This document shows, piece after piece, positions 1 through 5,048 of a DNA stretch of 7,476 bases. This DNA comes from Thermodesulfovibrionales bacterium. Its GTDB lineage: Bacteria; Nitrospirota; Thermodesulfovibrionia; Thermodesulfovibrionales; SM23-35. Position 1 is the first letter of the stretch; the number at the start of each line of letters is the position of its first letter. The notes beneath the pieces were generated by a model, which saw nothing but the letters and a program-made list of their open reading frames with translations, did not search any database and had not been told where the DNA came from. The translations under genes were made by a program, and so were the position numbers. The DNA lies in NCBI GenBank assembly GCA_020062205.1, contig JAGUWT010000140.1:1-7476 (forward strand), in the 5' to 3' direction.

Positions 1-140
1 CAAGGTTTCTGGAATTTTTAAGAAAACGGCTGGTATTTTTGCGGGAATTATTAAGTGAAGATGGAAGTATTTATGTGCATTTGGATTGGAAGAAAGGGCA
101 TTATGTGAAGGTGCTAATGGATGAGGTGTTTGGAGAAAAC
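1..140 (+). pseudogene. Fragment of a Type III Mod-like DNA methyltransferase, fused to yggS
   Basis: Read in frame 3, the first 140 bases encode about 46 residues matching the middle of a beta-class adenine methyltransferase: LVFLRELLSEDGSIYVHLDW, then a GHYVKVLMDEVFGEN segment. This aligns with residues of the intact Mod downstream (LVLMRELLADNGSIYIHLDW, then GHYVKIIIDEIFGKEN). The DNA is clearly diverged apart from short blocks such as the shared 15-mer gggcattatgtgaag, so it is a paralogue and not a recent copy. The piece starts before the window, and neither the DPPY motif nor the FxGxG motif is visible. Where Mod proteins normally continue FxxENFRNEI, the sequence turns into a yggS-family gene (GENRVQEA). 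The frame continues to a stop at 189-191. It cannot encode a complete methyltransferase; what lies upstream of the window is unknown. Confidence 0.8.
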
Positions 141-651
141 CGTGTGCAAGAGGCAACGAAGAAAATCTCAAATCTCAAATACTCATATTGAGTGGCATTT
201 AGTCGGTCATCTCCAAAAAAACAAGGCTAAAACCGCTGTCCAGCTTTTTGACCTGATTCACTCCCTTGATTCGATAGAGCTTGCTCAGGAGATAAATAAA
301 CACGCAGAGAGGGCTGGAAAGATTCAAAGGGTCTTAATACAGGTAAAACTTTCAGAAGAAGAGACAAATCATGGAGTTGCAAAAGAAGGCCTTATAACCG
401 TAATGAAAGCTGTAACAGGTATGAAAAACCTCAAACTCGAAGGGCTCATGACAATGCCTCCATTCTTTGATAACCCTGATATGGCAAGGCCATTTTTTAG
501 AGAACTCAGGGAATTAAGGGATAATGCTGAGAAATCAGGATATGTATTGCCAGAACTGTCTATGGGTATGACAAATGATTTTGAGATAGCAATTCAGGAA
601 GGTGCAACAATGGTAAGGATAGGCACAGGGATATTTGCCCATAGCTCGTAG
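129..651 (+). pseudogene. yggS: YggS/PROSC-family PLP-binding protein, N-terminus lost and frameshifted
   Basis: YggS/PROSC proteins bind pyridoxal phosphate and help maintain PLP and amino-acid homeostasis in the cytoplasm. The start FGENRVQEATKKIS is read in frame 3 and the rest in frame 1: IEWHLVGHLQKNKAK, FDLIHSLDS, GLMTMPP and the PLP-phosphate-binding end LSMGMTNDFEIAI followed by MVRIGTGIF. The frame changes inside a tandem heptamer at 163-180. Removing one heptamer joins ATKKISN directly to THIEWHLVGHLQ. About 165 residues of a roughly 225-residue family remain. The N-terminal strand carrying the PLP-forming lysine is absent, replaced by the Mod fragment. An ATG at 121 opens the downstream frame, but its first ~15 codons are out of frame with both parents and do not look like a genuine protein. 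It is almost certainly nonfunctional. Confidence 0.85.
163..180 (+). repeat. Tandem heptamer aaatctc (2.6 copies)
   Basis: The unit aaatctc occurs twice, followed by aaat. It lies exactly where the yggS reading frame switches. Because 7 is not a multiple of 3, a change in copy number shifts the frame. One unit fewer, or two more, would restore the yggS frame; two more units would add the residues ISNLKSQ. Confidence 0.85.
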
Positions 652-745
652 AGGAGAAAGAAAATGAAGAAAGGGACAATAAATGAAGATAGAATACGAC
701 TCAAAGCATGACTTTAGTTGTGAAGCATGGCTGAATATAGATTGA
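652..745 (+). other. Tiny overlapping ORFs after yggS, probable gene remnants
   Basis: Two short frames have good ribosome-binding sites. ATG 664 follows gaggag at 651-656 and gives 15 codons (MKKGTINEDRIRLKA, stop by 711). ATG 683 follows aaaggg and gives 20 codons beginning MKIEYDSKHDF, stop by 745. The second start resembles DUF2283-type proteins (MKI-YD-), but it departs from that pattern after about ten residues and then runs into the 35-bp repeat at 727. I read this as a truncated gene start joined to foreign sequence. Either frame could instead be a chance ORF. Confidence 0.3.
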
Positions 746-761
746 AGATCCCAGATTGGCC
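727..761 (+). repeat. 35-bp direct repeat, copy 1 (MAEYRLKIPDWP)
   Basis: This copy matches 1556-1590 at 33 of 35 positions. The differences are at 746 (a versus g, Lys to Arg) and 750 (c versus t, silent). Both copies begin exactly at an ATG and encode MAEYRL(K/R)IPDWP, after which they diverge. The two copies bracket the HTH-MNT cassette, with 829 bp between starts. Confidence 0.9.
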
Positions 762-834
762 AAACTTTGATATTTTCAAAAATTTTCTTGCTAATTATTG
801 TTATTTGCTGTATTATTTACATCAATTGATGTAA
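727..834 (+). CDS. 35-codon ORF starting MAEYRLKIPDWP, unknown
   Basis: This short frame starts at the repeat and ends at a TAA inside the downstream palindrome. After the shared first 12 residues it continues NFDIFKNFLANYCYLLYYLH, an aromatic, helix-like stretch. Its end is written in palindromic operator DNA, which suggests that an original longer gene was interrupted when the palindrome and MNT cassette arrived. I recognise no family. The near identity with a second copy at 1556, including one silent difference, argues weakly that the N-terminal part was once translated. It may be a leader peptide, a remnant, or noncoding. Confidence 0.3.
   Translation: MAEYRLKIPDWPNFDIFKNFLANYCYLLYYLHQLM
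788..816 (+). promoter_or_regulatory. Predicted sigma70-type promoter of the HTH-MNT gene
   Basis: A -35-like TTGCTA (788-793) and a -10-like TATTAT (811-816) are separated by 17 bases, pointing to a start near 823 and a leader of about 40 bases. The -10 box lies inside the left arm of the palindrome, as expected for a repressible promoter. Predicted from sequence only. Confidence 0.45.
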
Positions 835-847
835 ATAATACAGCAAA
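804..847. promoter_or_regulatory. Perfect 44-bp palindrome, probable operator of the HTH-MNT gene
   Basis: Two 22-base arms are exact reverse complements with no spacer; the centre is acatcaa|ttgatgt between 825 and 826, and the ends are tttgctg and cagcaaa. It covers the predicted -10 box and start point and ends 14 bases before the ATG at 862. There is no following T-run, so a terminator is unlikely. The neighbouring gene encodes a winged-helix protein, so autoregulation by a symmetric dimer or two dimers is the simplest reading. The symmetry would also permit cruciform formation or an RNA hairpin in the leader. Confidence 0.7.
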
Positions 848-861
848 GGAAATTTTGATAG

Positions 862-1428
862 ATGTCTCTATTGCTTAAGACAAAGTTAAGAAGAAAGCTA
901 TTAACTTATTCTTTTACCCATCCCAATGAAAATTATTATGTCAGGGAGTTAGCGAGTCTTATCGCTGAAGATGTAGGGAATCTTTCAAGAGAACTCAGAA
1001 AACTTGAAGAAGAGGGAATCTATAATTCCTTTTCGAGGGGAAGAGTCAAATTCTATTCTCTCAATAAAGATTATCCTCTCTATAAAGAATTAAAAAAGAT
1101 TATTTTCAAAACAGAAGGTGTTGAAGGCAGTCTAAGGGACTTAGTCTCTCGATTTAAAGGTTTATCTCTTGCTTTTATTTATGGTTCATATGCAAAAAAT
1201 AAAGAGAAAAAAATATCAGATATAGATTTAATTTTGGTAGGTAATTTCCCAAAAGATAAAATTACCCGTCAAATCCGTGATTTGGAGTCAAGAGTGAATA
1301 GAGAGATTAACTTTACCTCCTATACAAAAGAAGAATTTGATGATGAAAGAAAAAAAGAAGGAGGATTTCTCAATATAATCCTTAAGGACAAAATGATACC
1401 ATTAAAAGGTAAATTAAATGCCAGATAA
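862..1428 (+). CDS. Winged-helix plus minimal nucleotidyltransferase (HTH-MNT) protein
   Basis: This 188-residue cytoplasmic protein has two parts. Residues about 5-67 look like a winged helix: YYVRELASLI, a recognition-helix region VGNLSRELRKLEEEGI, and a wing SRGRVKFYSLN. Residues about 100-180 are a minimal nucleotidyltransferase with the signature GSYAKNKEKKISDIDL (G108-S109, D120, D122). The third acidic position of MNT enzymes appears to be Asn150 (REINFTSYT), as I recall for many HTH-fused members, so catalysis is uncertain. MNT proteins usually act as antitoxins for HEPN partners; MntA of MntA-HepT AMPylates its toxin. No complete HEPN gene follows directly; the nearest is at 4679. 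An aagga site lies 11 bases before the ATG. The gene is very AT-rich (about 22% GC in one sampled line), unlike res. Role as DNA-binding autoregulator and antitoxin-like protein is inferred. Confidence 0.8.
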   Translation: MSLLLKTKLRRKLLTYSFTHPNENYYVRELASLIAEDVGNLSRELRKLEEEGIYNSFSRGRVKFYSLNKDYPLYKELKKIIFKTEGVEGSLRDLVSRFKGLSLAFIYGSYAKNKEKKISDIDLILVGNFPKDKITRQIRDLESRVNREINFTSYTKEEFDDERKKEGGFLNIILKDKMIPLKGKLNAR

Positions 1429-1534
1429 GCTTCTTAAAAAATCTGACGCCGTCTCATTAATACAGGAGATATTAAATGAAGTGAAATCTCAAAATCCGCA
1501 ATTGTCATTAAAATTTGAATTGAATGATAAATAA
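1418..1534 (+). CDS. 38-codon ORF overlapping the end of the HTH-MNT gene
   Basis: An ATG at 1418 overlaps the last 11 bases of the HTH-MNT gene and opens a 38-residue frame, MPDKLLKKSDAVSLIQEILN and onward to KFELNDK. The overlap is the kind used for translational coupling, and the position is where a HEPN partner normally sits. The product is charged and probably helical, with no membrane segment and no R-x4-6-H motif. It could be a genuine small partner, the beginning of a decayed HEPN toxin cut by the repeat at 1556, or a chance frame. I do not recognise it. Confidence 0.45.
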   Translation: MPDKLLKKSDAVSLIQEILNEVKSQNPQLSLKFELNDK

Positions 1535-1555
1535 CAGAACTTTTTAAGGTAAACA

Positions 1556-1590
1556 ATGGCTGAATATAGATTGAGGATTCCAGATTGGCC
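1556..1590 (+). repeat. 35-bp direct repeat, copy 2 (MAEYRLRIPDWP)
   Basis: Second copy of the repeat at 727-761 (33/35 identical). It starts at an ATG preceded by aaggt (1546-1550) and supplies the -35-like TTGAGG of the predicted mod promoter. Downstream sequence is unrelated to that following copy 1. Confidence 0.9.
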
Positions 1591-1663
1591 TATATATAAT
1601 TTTGATTGTTTGTCGGTTTGTTATAGAATAATTGAAAATGGCAAAGAACAATACAAAAACTAA
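1556..1663 (+). CDS. 35-codon leader-like ORF overlapping the mod start
   Basis: This frame begins MAEYRLRIPDWP and stops at 1661-1663, which is 26 bases inside mod in a different frame. The mod start lacks a convincing ribosome-binding site, so ribosomes translating this leader could be what delivers initiation to mod. After residue 12 the sequence differs from the upstream copy and is Cys- and Ile-containing without a recognisable domain. However, the best promoter for mod would start transcription near 1607, within this ORF; the leader would then be translated only from transcripts initiated further upstream, such as from the MNT promoter. Coding status is uncertain. Confidence 0.3.
   Translation: MAEYRLRIPDWPIYNFDCLSVCYRIIENGKEQYKN
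1571..1600 (+). promoter_or_regulatory. Predicted promoter of the mod-res operon
   Basis: TTGAGG (1571-1576) and a perfect TATAAT (1595-1600) are separated by 18 bases, predicting a start near 1607 and a leader of about 30 bases before the mod ATG. The -35 box lies in the second 35-bp repeat. Copy 1 of the repeat has TTGAAG in the same place but no good -10 at that spacing. Confidence 0.4.
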
Positions 1664-3416
1664 TGAAGTTGATCAGACTGGGCTCTACTGGCCTGGGAAA
1701 CAGACTGGAGTGAATAGGGTTGTTCTTCCCTTTCAGGTGGTAGAGACTATCAATGAAAGCAAAGCCGACAGAGAGAAAGCTCAAAGAGACTTTTTTACTA
1801 AGCAGGCAAAAGATGATCTCTGGCGAAACAAGCTCATCTGGGGTGATAATAAATACGTCATGGCGAGCCTTCTGCCAGAGTTTGCAGGAAAGGTAAATCT
1901 TATCTACATTGACCCACCTTTTGCTACAGGGGCAGACTTTTCCATAAATATCAGGCTTGGTGATTTAGAATGGACAAAAGAAGCATCGATGATTGAAGAG
2001 AAAGCATATCGGGATACCTGGGGCAGGGGTTTAGATTCCTATCTTCAGATGATGTATGACCGTTTGGTGCTAATGAGGGAGCTTTTAGCAGATAATGGTT
2101 CCATCTATATCCACTTAGACTGGCATGTGGGGCATTATGTGAAGATTATCATAGATGAAATTTTTGGAAAGGAGAATTTTAGGAATGAGATTGTATGGTG
2201 CTATACTGGCCCCTCAAGAAAAATTCAAGATTTCCCCGACAAACACGACTTAATTCTTCGCTACTCAAAAGGAGAACAAAGGGTATTGAACATCGATGCC
2301 GTTAAGATTCCATATAGTGAAAGTTTCTTGAAGCGGAGACAGTATACTGAGGGAACTGGTGGGATATATGGAGGTAGGGAGCGGCCTGAGGAAGTTGTTG
2401 AAGAATATAAGAAAGGCAAAGTTCCTGAAGATTGGTGGTCTGATATTCCAGCTGGAGGTCAAATTCCTGCAACTGAACTACTTGGTTTCCCAACGCAAAA
2501 GCCTGAAAAGTTGCTTGACCGCATAATAAAAGCCTCCTCCAACCCAGGCGACCTTGTGGCTGATTTCTTCTGCGGCTCTGGGACTACTTTATCTGTTGCT
2601 GAAAAACTCGGCAGGCGTTGGATTGGCTCAGACCTTTCCAAATTTGCCATTCACACCACCCGCAAACGGCTCTTAGACATCCCTGAATGTAAACCCTTTG
2701 AGGTTTTGAATCTGGGCAAGTATCAAAAGGTAAAACTGAAAGAAAACGGAGTCAGCCGATATATTGATTTTATCCTTAAGCTCTACCGCGCTGAGCCTCT
2801 TTCAGGCTATACCACCCTTCATGGCAAGAAGACAGGCAGGATGGTGCATATAGGGGATGTAGATTCCATAGTAACTGAGCGGGAAATAAGGGAGACAGTC
2901 AAAGAATGTGCCTCAGCAGGTGTGAAGTCTGTGGACATCTTAGGCTGGGATTTTGAAATGGGACTCCATGATTTGGTGGATAGAATCGGAGATGAGTATT
3001 CAGTTAAGATAAGGCTGGTACAGATTCCAAGGGAGGCTTTGGAGGTCAGAGACGCTACCAGAGAAGAGGTAAAGTTCTTTGACCTGAACTACCTTGAAAT
3101 AGACCATAAGTTAAACGGAAAGACCTTGACTATTGCCCTGAAGGACTTTGTAATTTCAAATCCTGAATATCTACCCGACGAGGTAAGAGAAAAAGTTAAA
3201 AAATTCACTGATTACATTGACTACTGGGCAGTGGACTTTGACTACAAAAACGACACCTTCCACAACATGTGGCAATCCTTTAGGACACGGAAGCATCCCA
3301 GTCTTGAGACTAAATGTTTTCACACTTACGAGAAACCAGAAAAATATCAAGTCTTGATCAAAGTAGTAGATATTTTCGGAAATGATACGAATAAATTAAT
3401 AAACTTGGAGGTATAA
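1638..3416 (+). CDS. mod: Type III restriction-modification Mod subunit (adenine DNA methyltransferase)
   Basis: It likely transfers a methyl group from S-adenosylmethionine to adenine in the recognition site and supplies DNA recognition for the Mod-Res complex. From the ATG at 1638 it has 592 residues. The catalytic motif DPPF is near residues 92-95 (NLIYIDPPFATG), and the cofactor motif FCGSGTT near 311-317, inside a TQKPEKLL...DLVADFFCGSGTT block. The order DPPF before FxGxG is that of beta-class enzymes, as in Type III Mod. The ~250-residue C-terminal part is the usual extension in this family. Initiation could also use TTG 1632; I prefer the ATG, although neither has a clear ribosome-binding site. 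One base separates its stop from the next gene, whose ribosome-binding site lies in mod's last codons. Product is cytoplasmic and appears intact. Sequence specificity cannot be read from this alone. Confidence 0.9.
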   Translation: MAKNNTKTNEVDQTGLYWPGKQTGVNRVVLPFQVVETINESKADREKAQRDFFTKQAKDDLWRNKLIWGDNKYVMASLLPEFAGKVNLIYIDPPFATGADFSINIRLGDLEWTKEASMIEEKAYRDTWGRGLDSYLQMMYDRLVLMRELLADNGSIYIHLDWHVGHYVKIIIDEIFGKENFRNEIVWCYTGPSRKIQDFPDKHDLILRYSKGEQRVLNIDAVKIPYSESFLKRRQYTEGTGGIYGGRERPEEVVEEYKKGKVPEDWWSDIPAGGQIPATELLGFPTQKPEKLLDRIIKASSNPGDLVADFFCGSGTTLSVAEKLGRRWIGSDLSKFAIHTTRKRLLDIPECKPFEVLNLGKYQKVKLKENGVSRYIDFILKLYRAEPLSGYTTLHGKKTGRMVHIGDVDSIVTEREIRETVKECASAGVKSVDILGWDFEMGLHDLVDRIGDEYSVKIRLVQIPREALEVRDATREEVKFFDLNYLEIDHKLNGKTLTIALKDFVISNPEYLPDEVREKVKKFTDYIDYWAVDFDYKNDTFHNMWQSFRTRKHPSLETKCFHTYEKPEKYQVLIKVVDIFGNDTNKLINLEV

Positions 3417-3417
3417 A

Positions 3418-4158
3418 GTGGGCAGAAAATATAGTAATTCACCTATCGTGGAGGCACTGTGTGAGGTTCAGTTTATTCCCAGTCAGCCGTGGGATATGAC
3501 AATCCCCGGACTTCTTTATGAAAGGATTAATAATGAGTTTCCCGTAAAACAGCAACAGATGGGTTTTGGTATAGGCTTTCAACCTAAAGAAAGTGGCATA
3601 GAACAAAGAGTAGAAATGTCTCAACGGATGCAATTTTTCCGTCCTGATAAATCCGCCTTAGTACAGGTTGGTCCTGATTTGCTAACGGTTAATCACCTAA
3701 CGCCTTATCCTACATGGGAATTGTTCAAGCCCCTAATTTTAAAAAACTTAGAAATATATCAAGCTATTGCGAAGCCAAAGGGATTCAAGCGTATAGGGTT
3801 GCGATATATAAATAAGATTGAATTTGATGAGCACCCATTAGAATTGACCGATTATTTTAATTATTATCCATTTATTCCAACTAATTTGCCGCAAATGCAC
3901 GAGACATTTCAGGTTAGGGTTGAGATTCCCTATGAGGGAGGACGTGATCGTTTGCTTTTAACTTTTACAAGTGCAATTCCAGAAAAGCCAGACGTTCTTT
4001 CTTTGTTGCTTGATCTTGACTACATTATGGCTATACCAGAGCGTATTGCACTTAATCAAGTCTCTGACTGGATTGAAAAGGCGCATACAACGGTTGAAAA
4101 CGCTTTTGAAGCTTGTATTACTGATAAATGCAGAAGCCGTTTTGGGGAGGAGAAATAA
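3418..4158 (+). CDS. TIGR04255-like family protein
   Basis: This 246-residue protein resembles the TIGR04255 family, mainly through its start, YSNSPIVEALCEVQFIPSQP, and through the later segment FKRIGLRYINKIEF. The family is scattered among bacteria and has no biochemical function known to me. No signal peptide, membrane segment or nuclease motif is visible. The start is GTG 3418, set by an ideal ggagg (3407-3411) six bases upstream and by its position one base after the mod stop; an ATG does not occur at a better place. Its stop overlaps the next start in TAATG, so it is translated as part of the operon. Its position between mod and res suggests a job connected to the restriction system or to the two small genes that follow, but this is inference. 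Confidence 0.7.
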   Translation: MGRKYSNSPIVEALCEVQFIPSQPWDMTIPGLLYERINNEFPVKQQQMGFGIGFQPKESGIEQRVEMSQRMQFFRPDKSALVQVGPDLLTVNHLTPYPTWELFKPLILKNLEIYQAIAKPKGFKRIGLRYINKIEFDEHPLELTDYFNYYPFIPTNLPQMHETFQVRVEIPYEGGRDRLLLTFTSAIPEKPDVLSLLLDLDYIMAIPERIALNQVSDWIEKAHTTVENAFEACITDKCRSRFGEEK

Positions 4159-4682
4159 TGCAATTAATACCTGTAACAACAGAGAAACGATATATTCCTT
4201 CAACTGAGTACCTTAAACAGCCTTCACCTACTATAGAAAGATTTGAATCGAAACCTGAAACACTTGTAATTTTAAGACGTCGTTTTTTTGCTCCTGTTTC
4301 AATCCCTGACTTCTATGAGGTGGAAGAGCTTGCTGAAACTTCTGTAATCCTTCAGCTCCAAAGATTAATTAGGGAATTAGAGAACCTATACATCTTTGAC
4401 AATTCTAAAGAGATAAAGAATTTCCTTTTAACTAACGACTATCTAATGAAAATTCTCTTTGAAGCACAAGGCCATATCTGTAGGATTTTTGGACAAGTTC
4501 CTATTCATCTTGAACTTCATCGTGACCCTGAAGAAGGCTGGGAAGAACTCTTCATCGTTATCAAGTCACCATATCCTACAAGCGAAGCCAGAAGGCGCGA
4601 AAATCAACTTGTAAAAGAATGGTTCCTTGATAGGATGCAAGCCACTCAAGGAAAGTTAAACATTGCAGAAGAACCATTATGA
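4158..4682 (+). CDS. Uncharacterised 174-aa protein coupled to a HEPN gene
   Basis: I do not recognise a named family. The start ATG 4158 is chosen because it overlaps the preceding stop by one base (TAATG) and follows a strong ggggaggag at 4144-4152; an in-frame ATG at 4128 lacks this and would bury 30 bases in the upstream gene. The first ~90 residues are mixed and include an acidic helix-like part (YEVEELAETSVILQLQRLI). The C-terminal third holds the most distinctive block: HLELHRDPEEGWEELFIVIK, then SEARRREN, EWFLDRM and GKLNIAEEPL. I recall similar 'DPEE-WEELF...EWFLD...GKLNI' proteins immediately upstream of HEPN genes, and here the next gene overlaps by four bases (ATGA). A partner or antitoxin-like role for the HEPN protein is plausible but unproven. 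One sampled line is about 28% GC, lower than res. Confidence 0.65.
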   Translation: MQLIPVTTEKRYIPSTEYLKQPSPTIERFESKPETLVILRRRFFAPVSIPDFYEVEELAETSVILQLQRLIRELENLYIFDNSKEIKNFLLTNDYLMKILFEAQGHICRIFGQVPIHLELHRDPEEGWEELFIVIKSPYPTSEARRRENQLVKEWFLDRMQATQGKLNIAEEPL

Positions 4683-5044
4683 GTTTTGACTGGAAAGATT
4701 ATGTATATCTTGCTGAAGAACTCCTGAGCCGGAGCAAAGAATCCTGTCTACGGTCTTCTATAAGCCGGGCATATTATGGAGTGTTTTGCATTTCACGAGA
4801 TAAAGCTGGCCTGAAATCTTATAGACCTCGCCCAAAAATAGATCCAGGTGTTCATGCAAAAGTAATTAGCACATATAAAACTTCTATGGATAAGGATAAA
4901 AAACTAATAGGACTAACTCTTGATGAACTTAGGAGATTGCGAAATAAAGCTGACTACAATGGTGATATGACAATAAATAAAAATTATGCTGACCGTGCAA
5001 TAAAGATGGCTTATGAGGTTTTAAAAGGCTTAGGAGTTCCATAA
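4679..5044 (+). CDS. HEPN-domain protein (UPF0332-like)
   Basis: This 121-residue, probably all-helical protein has the signature of the HEPN/UPF0332 group: an N-terminal DWKDYVYLAEELL helix, the segment LRSSISRAYYGVFCISRDKA (about residues 24-43), and the C-terminal motif LDELRRLRNKADYNGDMTI. In classical HEPN RNases the catalytic motif is R-x4-6-H. Here the equivalent is R88-N-K-A-D-Y93, with tyrosine where histidine would be, as is common in UPF0332 members; RNase activity is therefore doubtful. Length is normal for the family. Its start overlaps the preceding stop by four bases (ATGA), implying stoichiometric production with the 174-aa protein. HEPN proteins are frequent toxins or effectors in defence loci, so an abortive-infection or regulatory role in this restriction operon is inferred. 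Confidence 0.75.
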   Translation: MSFDWKDYVYLAEELLSRSKESCLRSSISRAYYGVFCISRDKAGLKSYRPRPKIDPGVHAKVISTYKTSMDKDKKLIGLTLDELRRLRNKADYNGDMTINKNYADRAIKMAYEVLKGLGVP

Positions 5045-5048
5045 TCTT

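Noticed and set aside
129..140. The mod-yggS join as a simple assembly error
   Set aside because: Not excluded, but a shared stretch of only about 12 bases is shorter than the overlaps assemblers normally require, so a real rearrangement is somewhat more likely; read evidence is needed to decide.
121..165. ATG 121 as the true start of a 176-aa yggS protein
   Set aside because: The first ~15 codons are out of frame with both the Mod and yggS sequences, whose proper residues (DEVFGENRVQEATKK) are read in another frame over the same bases.
804..847. Palindrome as a rho-independent terminator
   Set aside because: The stem is AT-rich in its core, has no loop and is not followed by a T-run; it overlaps a good promoter directly upstream of a gene.
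1590..1784. Minus-strand open frames under mod, the TIGR04255-like gene and res
   Set aside because: They lie opposite well-supported genes, show no recognisable motifs and lack sensible start contexts; they are shadows of the coding strand.
4128..4157. ATG 4128 as the start of the 174-aa gene
   Set aside because: It would overlap the preceding gene by 31 bases without a ribosome-binding site; ATG 4158 has ggggaggag at ideal distance and a TAATG junction.
3971..4207. Plus-strand 78-codon frame across the end of the TIGR04255-like gene
   Set aside because: It is an alternate frame of two genes that have proper ribosome-binding sites and junctions; its hydrophobic run comes from frame-shifted codons.
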